A DNA stretch of 64,000 nt from Setaria digitata (taxonomy: Eukaryota > Nematoda > Chromadorea > Rhabditida > Setariidae). Each line of letters opens with the position of its first letter. Position 1 is the first letter of the stretch. Below the pieces are notes generated by a model that worked only from the letters and a program-made list of their open reading frames with translations, was not told where the DNA came from and searched no databases. The position numbers and the translations under genes are program-made. Location of the stretch: positions 62,001 to 126,000 of the forward strand of contig RCAB01000030.1 of assembly GCA_003640385.1 (NCBI GenBank), written 5' to 3'. This document shows, piece after piece, positions 14,015 to 25,834 of this stretch.

Positions 14015-14066
14015 GAAGAAAGTGGGAATCTTGAAACGAAATGCTGGATACTAGCAATGAAAAGAT

Positions 14067-17000
14067 ATGGTAGACAGTAGTGTCAAGTGTTTCATAGCTG
14101 CAACCTTTTACCTGAGCTGGTTGTCGTTTGCTGATTATGTTATTGCAAAATGTCGAGAAGAAGTCGTAATGTCGCTTCGTAGTTCACATAAGTCCAGAAT
14201 TATCCAAGATTTCTACAAATTCGAACATGATACAGAGAAATGTGATAAGGTAGAATCTATGTTGATATCTTCTGAAGCGCCTTTTTGTGATCCTCATGAT
14301 TTGAATATAACGTTTTCATCCATTGCTGTGTTCCCAGACGGAATCAATATGTAAGTCCAAAATTTTTATTTTCAATATACTGTGCGATTTTTACAGGAAT
14401 TTTTCTGTAAATACTTGACCTTTGGAGTATTTTTTGTGTCGTGATTGTTGTTATGAAAAAATATAGCCGATTTCTGCATGACTGTTCTCATCTAATTTAA
14501 AGACTTCAGTTTAGTAATTCAAAATTCGTATAAAAAAGAAATTAGCAAATTTTTGTCATAATTGCTAATTTTTCATAAACGATATAAAAAATTTGCAAAA
14601 TGTGGGGTTTGAAATTTGCAGTCCTCTATCCTTTTTTCTGTTTTTTAGTAAAGATATTTAGGTTGCCTTACATTTTACTTAATGTTTCTATTCGGGTCAG
14701 TTACCCATTATCATCCATTTTTCTTCGAATGGAATGTTTACAAGCCCCAGATCTGGAAGACGATTATTGCTATAATCATGAGGTTTGATTAATTTTTTTT
14801 AAGAGGGGATTTCTTGCGATTATTAAAATTCCCGCTTTATTTTAGAAGTCAGTTTATGGTGTGCATTCCATCTTCAGTCTCTTCTTTTTGGAACAAAACC
14901 AATTAGTTGTTGATTTTCTTCCATTATGTTATGTCCCTCACTACATTCTCAGTTTGTGACCCGAAGTTTCTCATTTTCGACCCGATAACTCCAGCTTTTC
15001 AGGAACAGTATCGAAGGTGGGGACGTATGATATGGCCTTGTCGCTTCCTGACTATCTCTGAACCGAGTTTTATCAATTACCCGTATTTTCTTAGTTATCG
15101 TTGTTTCCGACTTTTTTCTTATTCGCATTATCGTTTGAATGTGTCATGTGCTCCAAATTTATGCAGGTGCGTTTGTAACTATAATGAACATAAATGAAAT
15201 GTTGATTCAGTGCTCAGAAAGTCTGCAGATTTATACATTTGATTTAATGGGGAAAATATTGGAATTTATTCCTGTTACTATATTTGTAGGAAATCGTTTA
15301 TTGTCACGATACCAGAAGAAACACAAGTGCACCCTGCTATAGGTCGCTTCTATGACAAAGATAGCGGAACTGATGATAAGCACTGGTCACCGCTTGCTTC
15401 TGTAGATTTAAGTTTACGAGACGTAAGTTTAAGTAATGAACTATGTGGTGTGTATTTTTTACATTCACGAGGTCGGATTTTTTAAGGAGTTCTTGTTCAT
15501 GTGTTAAGTATTCATTTTCGTTAATTAAAGAGCACTGTTAAAGTGACCTATGACAATTATATGCAAAATTACGTTATAGAATGATCAAAACTGGTGCTTT
15601 TTAGCTACCTTTTTGTTGAGCTAATCATAGTTGGCATTTAAACTACAAATCCACTCTTAACTGAGTCAGCGGTATCATACATTCCCACCATTTAATAGCA
15701 AACTGGACATTATATTCCAACCGGTGAAAACCAGTCGAATACAGAAAGGTATTTTTGAGAAAGTGGTGATTCGTTATGAGAGGCACCCATCTTTGGCAGC
15801 TGCTCGAATTTCTGTTGCTGTTTTCGAAACAATTTCTTCCACTTTCACTCACCTCTTTACGGATACCTTAGATGCTTCTGCAACTGAATACGAATGGAAA
15901 AATGTGCCAGCAGGAAATTTCACTGCTTATTTATATGTTAATCGAATAGACTGTGAGTTAATGTGTATTGCGGATACTGTTGGCGAATGTGTTTTGTGTC
16001 CAAGTACAAAAATCCATTTCACGGTCCAGGAAGATAAAATTTGGTTTTCGATCTCAAAGCCGGGTTTATCATATGGTGTTTACATTCTTGGTTAGTTTCT
16101 TCTTTTCCTAAGTTTTTTTTTTTTACCTTATTTTTTTTTTTTACCGTAGTGTAATACAGTATTGGTTTCGTTACACTTTATATCGCGATTATGCCAGTGC
16201 CTATAAAATGCGCATAAATAAATTCTGGGACAATTCATTCTTTTCTTTTTTGACTTATAACCTAGCAATATCTTCCACATTTTTATCAGTCTGGTTTTCA
16301 TTTCAGGAACAAAAATATTTATCATACTTCAGGTGCAGCGATATTGTGTTTTGCTATCGTAATAACTTTTCTGGCTTTCCTTTCGATCATCCGCTACCAT
16401 CATAATTCTCCACTGCGTGAAATATCACTTTCGCAGAGGACAACTGTTTTTATCGTTTATACAGATGACTGCAAACCGCATTCTGATTGCATTGCTGCCT
16501 TTTCAGAAATGCTGCAACGCCACGCGAATGTGGATGTTTTTATTGACCAATTTGAATTAAAATATTCAGGCATGTAAAGATTATGTCTTTATGACTCTGA
16601 ATCGCTCATGAGATTGATGAAAAGTTCAACTGATGTAATATTCAGCTGATAATTTTTTATTTCATTATATGCCATCTGAATTGTTTTCACTATATAGCAA
16701 CAGAGTTCCTGGGACTAAAATTGATCCAACTTTAATCAATTTTTTTTTCTATTAGCTGTTAATTTTTTATTTATCTTACATTCCAGATTATTTTTAGTAA
16801 ATAGCAGCTATTGTCACAATAATTAATCCGCTTTCCGCTGTTCCTATTTTTTCGATTATTATCTAGAGTTGTTATATTTCAGAAACAATTCCGTTAAGAT
16901 GGTTCCTTANCTATTAGCTGTTAATTTTTTATTTATCTAACATTCCAGATTATTTTTAATAAATGGCAGCTATTGTCACAATAATTAATCCGCTTTTCGC

Positions 17001-18491
17001 TGTTCCTATTTTTTCGGTTATTATCTAGAGTTGTTATATTTCAGAAACAATTCCGTTAAGATGGTTCCTTAACAAATTTACAGCAGCTAGTCATGTGGTG
17101 CTTATTTTTTCTGAAGGAGCGAACGCCATCTTCCATGGTGGGAGTCTTATTCAGCAGCAACCATTTCCCGAATTTTTTTCTACTGCGCTTGATATTTTAA
17201 TAATGGTTAGTACCAAATCATATGACATATTTTTTTACACATAATGCTCACAAAATTTTTCATTTAAATTAATCTGATGCTTCAGTAAAATGAGGGGCCA
17301 TAAAAAAACAGTATGAAATCTGTTATTTTTTTTTCTTTATTATTTCGTTCAGCTTTAAAATTCTAGGAATATAGAAAAGATGTTGCCCGGCGGCCTATAA
17401 AGCTAATGTCAGAAATGAGTTCACGATTTGCGTTCGCTCATTTGACATACTCGCCATCTTCAGTGATTCCGGAAGAACTTGCATCATTATCCATCAATAT
17501 ATTTAAGTTACCTGATCAGGTATGCTCAACTTCTATGATGGTTTTGTCAGTAAAGAGATATACTTTTCACTTCTTTTCTTCTAACTTTAGGTATATTTAG
17601 GTCCAGAATTTGATTTCATGGTTGCATAATCAGCCAGCTGATATTAATGTTGATGTCTGTATCGATGTTTCACATTTGAAAAATGCCATAAATAAAGTTA
17701 TGGAATACCGACGAAACAAGCCACTTTGGTTGACAGATAGATTACAGACGAACTGCAAGGTATAAACCGCTTTCTAATCGGATTAAGAACGAAGAAAACT
17801 GTTTTGAAAGAGGTTGCTAGGACCGTATTTTTAATGTAAGTACTGAGTGTAATACATATGGATGGAGCTTCAAATTTCTTTTTTTTTTTTTTGATTTGGC
17901 GTTGTACATATAAAATTTTATAGCTAAGAATGATATTACAGAATTTTGGACCCGTTCTTGCGCCGCAGAATGTTCCTTTCGAAATAGCTCGTTCGGCTTT
18001 AACGCTCGAAGAGCAAGTTCACATTGCAGAATCNGATTTGGCGTTGTACATATAAAATTTTATACTAAGAATGATATTACAGAATTTTGGACCCGTTCTT
18101 GCGCTGCAGAATGTTCCTTTCGAAATAGCTCGTTCGGCTTTAACGCTCGAAGAGCAAGTTCACATTGCAGAATCTTTGAATTTGGAGCCACCTGATATCC
18201 ACACTTCAATGGTTAGCTATACAGCTATATCTATGTTAGCTATACCTCTTATGTATATTTACTTTGTGTAAGAAGCTCGATTGTTCCATATGCTTACGAA
18301 AAAATGGACATCCCATTATTTCGGATAAAACCTGAGTGAAACAAAAATTTTCTGCATTGCAGGAAGAGATCTCTAAGGAAGAGACCCGATTTGCTTTGAT
18401 AGGATCACCTGATGATAACAGCTTTGATACTGATGATTCCGATTCCGATGGAAAACATCTACAACAATTTTTAACAAAACGAAAAAATTAG
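14067..18491 (+). CDS. IL-17-receptor-like single-pass membrane protein with cytoplasmic SEFIR domain
   Basis: Likely cytokine receptor (C. elegans ILCR-1/ILCR-2 type, signalling through an Act1-like SEFIR adaptor). Exons 14067-14350, 14701-14782, 15003-15166, 15290-15422, 15670-16090, 16333-16569, 17045-17205, 17367-17519, 17601-17759, 18083-18211 and 18363-18491 (TAG) give 683 residues with all phases matching. An N-terminal signal sequence spans about residues 1-27. The Cys-containing ectodomain includes SYRCFRL and CAPNLC. A membrane helix lies near 362-382 (ILCFAIVITFLAFLSII), followed by the SEFIR domain, which starts at TTVFIVYTDDCKPHSDC and contains VDVFIDQFELKYS and ASHVVLIFSEGA. The exon 6 donor is GC (GCATGT at 16570); the nearby GT breaks the frame. 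Two assembly duplications (N at 16910 and 18034) fall in this gene. Which ILCR orthologue it is remains open. Confidence 0.85.
16749..17071 (+). repeat. 161-bp direct duplication across a single N (probable allelic assembly join)
   Basis: Bases 16749-16909 and 16911-17071 are the same sequence with a few mismatches (for example TTATCTTACATT versus TTATCTAACATT), separated by one N at 16910. Both copies contain the acceptor and the first bases of exon 7 of the SEFIR receptor gene; only the second runs on into the full exon. A two-haplotype join with a token one-base gap is the simplest reading. Confidence 0.9.
17893..18174 (+). repeat. 141-bp direct duplication across a single N, duplicating part of an exon
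   Basis: Bases 17893-18033 recur at 18035-18174 with one short indel in the intron part and one base change in the exon part. The N at 18034 sits at the join. The first copy carries an acceptor and about 90 bases of receptor exon 10 (17943-18033), but it stops at the N and has no donor, so it should not be annotated as an extra exon. Confidence 0.9.
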
Positions 18492-18731
18492 AAGGGCATA
18501 CTGAAACTGTATAATGCATTATATGCTTTTCATGATCGTTTTGTTAGTAATTTGTGCCACATCAAAGTTTCGGTACTCAGCGCAGTCAACTTTCTTTTCT
18601 TTTAAAATCATTAAGTAATATCGTTTCATTTCCAACATTCTTTTATTGATTATTTGTATTATGCTGTTTTGCGTTTTGTTATCTTTTTATGAGGCTTCAG
18701 CTGTTCGTTTTCTGTGAAAATCTTGGTTCAA

Positions 18732-18737
18732 AATAAA
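18732..18737 (+). terminator. AATAAA polyadenylation signal after the SEFIR receptor gene
   Basis: AATAAA about 240 bases after the receptor stop and about 130 bases before the next start codon. That spacing is typical between genes of a nematode operon. Confidence 0.5.
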
Positions 18738-18851
18738 TTTGGATTTAATTAACTAGTGTGTGCTTTTGCATTATTGGGTGTTACTTCAATTCCATTGATG
18801 GTACTATTAATTTATGCCACTTCACTAGAATTATTATCTCGTCTAATTTAC

Positions 18852-18866
18852 AAGTTTCACTTTTAG
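18852..18866 (+). promoter_or_regulatory. Probable spliced-leader acceptor directly before the zinc-finger ATG
   Basis: A pyrimidine-rich acceptor (AGTTTCACTTTTAG) ends exactly at the base before the ATG at 18867. There is no upstream donor in frame, so this is best read as a trans-splice site giving a spliced-leader mRNA with a zero-length genomic 5' UTR. Confidence 0.6.
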
Positions 18867-21442
18867 ATGAGTCGTGTGACGAAACGCCAAAAAGCCAATG
18901 TAAAGAAAGTAGAAAGAAAGCATTCATGCCCAAGCTGTGATGCAAGATTTCCTTTTCCAAATAAATTACGTCTCCATATCAACTCAAATCACTCGTGTTA
19001 GTTTATTGTGAAAGTTTAGAGTTGGGGAGCTTTATTTGAAACACCACGAGATGCGCAGGTTTCATTATGTGATATATTAATATTCAGTAGCGAACATTTG
19101 CGAATTGTGTCCGGAACGTTTTAACCGTTTCAATGAACTACGTACACATATGCGTCGTGCTCACCAAATCATACATAAGTGTCATTTGTGTGCATATTCA
19201 TCAAGTGTGAAAGCGGAAGTGAAGAAGCATGTTATTAAATGTCATGAAAATGGTGTTCGCTGTACAGTTGATGGATGTAATGCAACAGTCGCTTATAACA
19301 GGTTCATCCGAGAGTTTTTTTTTTTTTAGTATATGTGATAATTTGAATTTTCATTTATATTAACATTTTCAATTTAAAGCAAAATCATTGCAGCGCTTTT
19401 GAATAGTTTCAACCTAGACACAAGGTTATTAGTAAATTATTGCATGAATTATTCATTTCTCTACAGTTTGGTAGGAATTTTAATTGTGATTTTAATTATT
19501 TGTAATTTTTTCTCTTTGCAGGCTGAGGCGACATATCAGTGAATTTCACCCTAATGATATCAAATCTCAGATTCGTATGGTTGTAGATAATCAAACGATA
19601 GAAGACTCATCGGAGCCTAGAAGTTTTTGCAAAGGTTTCTTTCACTGAGATAAAGTTTTCTTCAAGAACAGAAAAACCACCCTTCATAACTTTTTTTGCA
19701 AGCGAGAAATTCAATATTTATGGAATGTTCCTCGTATGTTACGATTAAATAGCTTACATTCCTTTGCCTGAAGAACCTGAGACGCTTCGCTGTTAAAAGG
19801 TTACAGTTTGAGTGAGATTTTCAGTCCCTCTGTAAAAATGCTTATAATAGAATATGAAAGATTTTTGATGTTTAAATTTTTTTAAGTTTTCGAAAAACGA
19901 TGCTTTCCTACTGTTTCAGAGAAAAGTGGAAATTCTGGTTTGTATTTTTTTCCAGTGTTTCATTTCTTTGCATTTGCTTTCTTGCTTCATTTTTGATTCT
20001 CACCTTTTCATTAATTTTTATTTAAATGGATTGCTATGGTAGTATACTCTCCGTTTTTTTTTTTTTTTTTTTTTTTCTTTATAAATCATGCAATAATGAT
20101 TTGAAAGTGTATTTGTCAGCAGCTTGGACCTGCAACTACTAAGTTATTTTCTCACATTAAATCGTTGGTTTATAGGAGCAGTAGCAGTTGCACCACTGCA
20201 TCATTCCGAAGCTTTTGCTGGTTCGTCTCTCACAGTTCAGCATGCTAAAGCGGTGGCTGAAATTAATTCTAGTAATTGCTGTGAAAGGATTGAATCTGCA
20301 GAGGAATCTCAAATAAAGTTAGATAATTCTGGAAGTAACTGTCTGAAGGACGAATCTGTCAGAGTACCACTTCAAATACCAGGCGATTTAGAATCAGAAG
20401 ACCAAACAACATTTAGAAAAATGTCGTTCGTTTGTATAGAACCAGGTTTTTTCTCTTCTTTTTTTTTTTATTCTCGTGAGATGTATGATATTTTATTTCG
20501 ACAATTCTTCGGTTCGTATTAGATTTTGTATTTAGGGCAAAGACTATAGGTTTTTCATTACGAACTTCTTCAGCAGCAGCAACTGTATTGCAAGAATTGA
20601 AATGAGATACCAAGCTTTTGTCCATTTCCGAGTAGTTAGAACTCACCTGTGAGTAATAAGAATGGTTTCGGAATCTTAGAGTTTTTTTAAGGTGAATATG
20701 CATGTCAAAACTGTGAAAAGATTTTCCGTGATGTCCATAATTTTCGACGACATTGGAATCGAGTGCATCTTAGAATATATGAGGAAAGAGACCAGTCGAA
20801 GAAATATGTTTGCAAAGTTTCAAGATGTACTCAGCGTTTTTCGTGCCCTTCAAAACTGCAAGACCATACACTGACTGCTCATAACAGTAAATTTTTTTTT
20901 AGCATAGAAATTATTGCTTAGTCATGTTACTGAGTTTACAGAAAGCACTTCGTATAATAATACGCTACTTCCTAAGAAGAATAAAGCAGTTTAAAGTAAT
21001 AACACTATAATATCTAGTGAACTAATTTAGTGATTTCCCAAAACAACAATTAGAACTTATATATAATAATGATGCACTTATGCGCATAACGTGTTGAATT
21101 TCTTGTAGCCAAGTAGAAGCAAACTTTCAGCTTCTTGGTAAGCGGCGAAGGATATTAAATTTATTTCCTTCGAGAAATTGTCGGTCTGTCAAGCTATGCA
21201 TTTCTTAATAATTTCACTGTGCTTTCATGAAGAATGTTGAAATTTTGACGAAGCATTTTATTGCAGAGGATGTTCTATTTGAGTGTGGAACATGCAAAAA
21301 GAAATTGACTAGCCGTGCGTCATTCGCTGTTCACTTGAGGCGCTACCATTTAGTGAGTATCCGAGATGTACCATATGGATTTATGGATGAAACCACTACT
21401 AATTCCATTGTAGTTCCAAGCGCAGTCCATGTTAATTCGTAG
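18867..21442 (+). CDS. Seven-finger C2H2 zinc-finger protein
   Basis: Probable nuclear DNA- or RNA-binding protein of unknown target. Exons 18867-18996, 19088-19301, 19522-19634, 20176-20445, 20692-20886 and 21267-21442 (TAG) give 365 residues, all phases consistent. C2H2 units in order: CPSCDARFPFPNKLRLHINSNH, then ones beginning CELCPERFNRF, CHLCAYSSSVK, CTVDGCNATVA, CQNCEKIFRDV, CKVSRCTQRFS and CGTCKKKLTSR. Several splice sites fall inside or just after fingers. A Ser/Glu-rich low-complexity linker (exon 4, about 90 residues) separates fingers 1-4 from 5-7. Linkers lack the TGEKP consensus, so this is not a KRAB/Krueppel-type tandem array. The pattern resembles conserved metazoan histone-gene or chromatin factors such as HINFP, but I cannot assign orthology. 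It is the last gene of a possible operon with MRPS16 and the SEFIR receptor. Confidence 0.85.
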
Positions 21443-23093
21443 AGTATTGGGGGTAGAGTGGAACTTAATCTTTTAAAAATATCTAAAGAAATGTCGCTGG
21501 AAGTACTGGACCTTTTCTGTAATGGAGAGAGATGGATGGTACCATCTGAAATTCATTTCATCCTAAGATGGAATTCTTACTTGGGCTTTGTTAGTTATCA
21601 AACACCGGTTGTGGCTATAGGACTTCCTTAAAAACTATGCATTGTTTAAATGTTTTATGCTGCCAGATGTGGCCGCTTCTTTAGCTCCACTGATTGTTCG
21701 CGGTTTTTTTCCGTCATAATAAATTGTTTTTGGTATTTTTAGACAAGAGTGTTTCTGTTTAGCTACAATTTTTTTTTCCTTTTTCTCATAAGTAAAGACT
21801 GAATTCGGTTCTACTGATAAAACTTAAAGGGTCTTTGTTTTGGTTTCAGCTATTCTTTGTTTCACTTAAATTTGGTGTCTTTGTCTTGACCACTGGTGCC
21901 TGTTTTCTTTTTCTATCATAATTTTATATATTATTCTAATATGTTGCTAGTGTTAAAATCATAATGTTAGCCTTCACAATTATTCACTAATAATGTTTGA
22001 AGTAAACTAGTAATGCAAATCAGAGTTGTATCACGTAGTCTTTAATCAGCAATGCACTGTTCGTTCGCTTGTCGACTTTATTAGCTAGCGTGTTAGACTT
22101 TAGATCTTACACTTGCTACGATACTATAGAGCGTTCGGACTTTTTTTCTAATCAAAATTATAGCTCTCATAATTAACCTAGAATTCAGTCAGTAACTTAT
22201 GACAAACTATTTGTGTATCTGTGTAATCAATTGTCACGAATAGTTCATTTTTCTATTCATCTTTTATTTAGCAGAGAAAAGATGGGTGTTTCAAGTACAG
22301 GAAAATAGTAGAATAGCTAAAGAAATGAATGCGCGCAGATGATAGCTCATTTGAACTATTACTTATTAATTATTTTAAACTATGTTTAGATCTCTCATCT
22401 AACAATAAATCTCTTTCCATGAATATTCTATGATTTGTGGATTACTGAAAATACAAGAGACCCATAAATCGGAGAACTGAGACTTGTATTTTAAGTTCTT
22501 TTAAGATTAGATAAAATACACCCGATATTAAAATAGATTAAAAATCTTAGTTTGGCCTGAAAAATAAACAGATTACTACTAACACCTAGCAAGTTTAATA
22601 TGAAAAATGAATTTAAAATGTATTCATTCAGAACTCAGAAAATTAGTTTATAAGGATCACAAGTTACTCGATAATCCTTCTCCCAGTTTTAAATTTCGCG
22701 TCTCTTTGCTTGGTACCATGTTCACTTTTTTACGGATGCGTGTTAGAAAATTTTGTAGCTGCAAAATGTGCTATAAATATTTCGAAGAGGTAAAAGAAAC
22801 AAACTAGTGAAAAAAAAAATCATTAAAAAAGGACAGAGCCAAAAAAACTAAGGGAACAAATCTATACGGGAAGGAATGTTTTTAGAAAAGAGAAGCCAGA
22901 AAGTTAATTTAAAAAAAAAAAAAAAACTCTGCTTAAATGAGATGTAAACAATAATACAAAAATGATGGTTGGGAAATTTGTCCTATTATTCCCAGATTCA
23001 ATTAATCACTTCGAATAACTTAATCGATAACGTATTTTGACCTCTAATGGGTAAAGTAATAAGGATGCACCATCGTATCTGTGAAGTCCGCCA
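21443..23093. other. Convergent intergenic region
   Basis: Between the stop of the zinc-finger gene (+) and the end of the HSPBP1-like gene (-). AT-rich with poly-A tracts; a 66-codon open frame at 22607-22807 has no recognisable motif or splice support and is probably chance. Confidence 0.5.
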
Positions 23094-25127
23094 TTACCAA
23101 ATTATTTCCAGTTCCATAAATATATTTAAAAAAAAAAAAAAAAAAAGGAGAATCACTTCATTTGAGGGTTGTTCCTCGTGTTCCAGGTGTCGTTCTAGAA
23201 ATTCGTGAAACTGTTGCTTACACTCAATATCAAGTTCCATATAGCTGATTTTGAATTCATCACCATTAGTAAGGTCGTTGTCATCTCTTTCTTTATCCAC
23301 AATATTATTCATAAGGTAATCAAAGAAATATGAACATCCTACACTGTCTGGTGATAGCTGTAGCGCCATGCGAAATAAAATGGACAAAACATTATACCGC
23401 TTCACATCTATAAAAGTAAGAGATTCTTAATTCGATTCTTCGTAAATACGATATTTTCTAGTATACATCCCTGACGAAACATGTCGGTTTGAATCAAATC
23501 TAATGATAGTAAAGAAACTATTAGTATGCCAATATCTCGCATTCAGATAATCATTTTTAGACAAACTTAAGTAAGGAAATCAAAGGAATAAAAAGAAAGT
23601 GAGTTGTAGGGAATATTAAAAACTTGAGAAAGTAGGCTCCAGAAATGTAGCAGAGAGACTAAAATAACAAAAAATTAAAAGAGTCTGGTCAGACTTTATT
23701 TCCAAGTAACAAAAAAATTCGCTTTATTTAGACTGAAAGATAAATTGGTTGGTTGACTTGGACAAAAGCTGAATTAAAAAATTTCTCGATAAATCAATCG
23801 CAGGGGATTCAGGATTAGCATCATTTGCAGTGCTCTGAATGAAAGCCTTAAAATGCGGGGCTGACCCAAAAAGCATTGATATAAAAATGAAATAAACTGA
23901 AAGCGTACCAGGTCCAAGACTGGTCGCTATGCTGGTTGTAATTAATACTGCTTTGTTGGCTATTTTTAAATTGTTATTATTTATTGATTGCTGGAAGACA
24001 TCCACTATCTTTTCCAAACCATTTAATTTGCGGAATTGACTGAAGATTATCAATTTTTTACTGAACCTAATTTTTGGTAATGACAAGCGAGTTCTGGTCG
24101 TTGCATGATTTCAATTCTCATTCATTAGAAGTTAGTATCACATAACTAAGCTCTTACTTGAATGCTTTTTCGTGCGCACGAACAATTGCCGACAAACCAC
24201 TCAAAGTCCTTGACACCAAATCCTGTAAATAACAAGAAAAATAATAATTTTTGCTAGAAATAAAACACCAATCTGAATATTTGAACTAATAATTTCTGGC
24301 ACTTGAAAGTTAGTGCAAGACATGAATTTTACTAAAATTTCAGATCTAAAGCATAGTGCCTGAAATTGCTTCCCACACAATCTAAAAGAGGGATAAGCCA
24401 ACGCGGTGGAGTTAAAAATCACTGAAATAAACCTCAGAAGCTTCAATTTCTTCCAGAACAGTCAGCAAATAAGGTAACAAATCGGTTTCTAGCATGATAT
24501 TCTGAACATATGGATTGTTTTGTGCTAACAAGGATATTAATCGTGCTACCTCACATCGAACTGAGTCGCAATCACTTTTCTGAAAGCAACAGTGACATAA
24601 TTATGTTGGATTATGTTATGATTATTATGTCCCTTCATCCAAAAATAAAATTAGTGCTTTAAATAAAACTTACCAAAATCCTAATAACTTCAACGAGACC
24701 TCCCAATTTGCAGAAATCGGCAGCAAGGTCAATATCGCAAACCAAGTCTTCCAGATTTTCTACAATTTCTGCAATGATATTAACATCATCCTTACTTGGG
24801 TCCTTCATCAGTTTTAGCTGCTCGATATACTTTGTCATATGTTTAACGGGGTCTGTCAATTGCACTGCTTCGGCCATTGCGCTCTCGACAAATTTCCGGT
24901 CCTGAAATTTCCACGGTACAGCTTACAAATATGAGTACATAACTCTAGAAGTCCCAAAAATTTCGATTTGAATTATTTGAAATAAAAAAAAGTAGTAAAA
25001 AATTTGAACATATTACTTCTGTGGACATAAGCTGACTCGATTTATCGCCACTTCCATCATTTGCTGACTGTGCTAAACAAAGGAGTTTGCTCCAGCACTG
25101 CGGTGCCACGGCATTTTGTTCGCTCAT
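23094..25127 (-). CDS. HSPBP1/Fes1-like Hsp70 nucleotide exchange factor
   Basis: Cytosolic armadillo-type co-chaperone that releases ADP from Hsp70. Exons (minus strand) 25017-25127, 24674-24901, 24433-24579, 24158-24222, 23909-24039 and 23094-23407 give 331 residues; human HSPBP1 is about 360. Features: N-terminal NAVAPQCWSKLLCLAQSAND (Fes1 N-domain position), then armadillo-like helices: LCDIDLAADFCKLGG-type (IDLAADFCKLGGLVEVIRIL), SVRCEVARLISLLAQNNPYV, LLPYLLTVLEEIEAS, TLSGLSAIVRAHEKAF and FRKLNGLEKIVDVF. The terminal exon reads CKQQFHEFLERHLEHEEQPS and then runs through a T tract on the template (about 18 bases) into a hydrophobic tail. That tail may be an artefact of a missed intron or homopolymer error. 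It lies head to head with CSTF1, 707 bases away. Confidence 0.82.
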
Positions 25128-25834
25128 CTTTTAGTTGGTGCTTGCAAATTAAAAATAACTCATTATCAAGAATTACTTAGGAACTAAAGTTTCAACAGAA
25201 ATAAAAGGAGCGTAAAGCTGAGAAGGCGAAATTCAGGAGTTAATATTACTGTTATTGCAACCTCTCTCCCTTTTACTAATCACTATAGCGAAAGTATGAA
25301 CCTACTCTACACAGCAACTACTTTTAGTAAATTCTGTAGTAAGCTTCTATGCTAGAAAATTCTTCTTTTAAAACGTAATACATTGTTCCAGTAACTGTTA
25401 CCACGGCTAAAAGCAGCTATTACTCTAACCTTCCAAACCGTGCTAGCGATTGTAAAAATTTCCTCATCCTGTAAAATAAAACATGGGATTAATAATTTTC
25501 GTAAAAGTCTTTTCGGATGAAATGTCGTCACGTAATGAGACGGAAGATGTTTTTTTCTTGGTTTGCTAATTCGCGCAATTCCTGTCATCCGTTGTTGTCG
25601 TGTTTTTAGTTTCATAGTACTAGATATCGTTATGACATGTTCTTTCCTCTTCTCGAGCACTCTTTTTCTACTCTCTGGATGTATTTCTGGAATGATTCCT
25701 CTCCTTGATTATTTCTCCTTTTTGACTAGTACGGGTGTTTTCTCCAGCAGTTCTTCGACTCGGCTAGATATTTTAATTCACTTTCCATTGGTTTTTGATA
25801 ATTCTGACAACAACTTGTATCTTCAGGAGGAGCA
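25128..25834. promoter_or_regulatory. Shared divergent 5' region of HSPBP1-like and CSTF1 genes
   Basis: A 707-base interval between two start codons that face away from each other, so it must hold the promoters of both housekeeping genes. I see no TATA box or other defined motif. The open frames in it have no support. Confidence 0.5.
25813..25826 (+). promoter_or_regulatory. Probable spliced-leader acceptor upstream of CSTF1
   Basis: CTTGTATCTTCAG ends eight bases before the CSTF1 ATG (25835), with no upstream coding exon in view. This matches a trans-splice acceptor. Confidence 0.5.

Noticed and set aside
16571..16580. GT donor (GTAAAG) at the end of receptor exon 6
   Set aside because: Using it puts the next exon out of frame with an immediate stop; the GC donor four bases upstream preserves the SEFIR domain.
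17943..18033. Apparent extra copy of receptor exon 10
   Set aside because: It ends at an N, has no donor and duplicates the following exon almost exactly; best explained as an assembly join.
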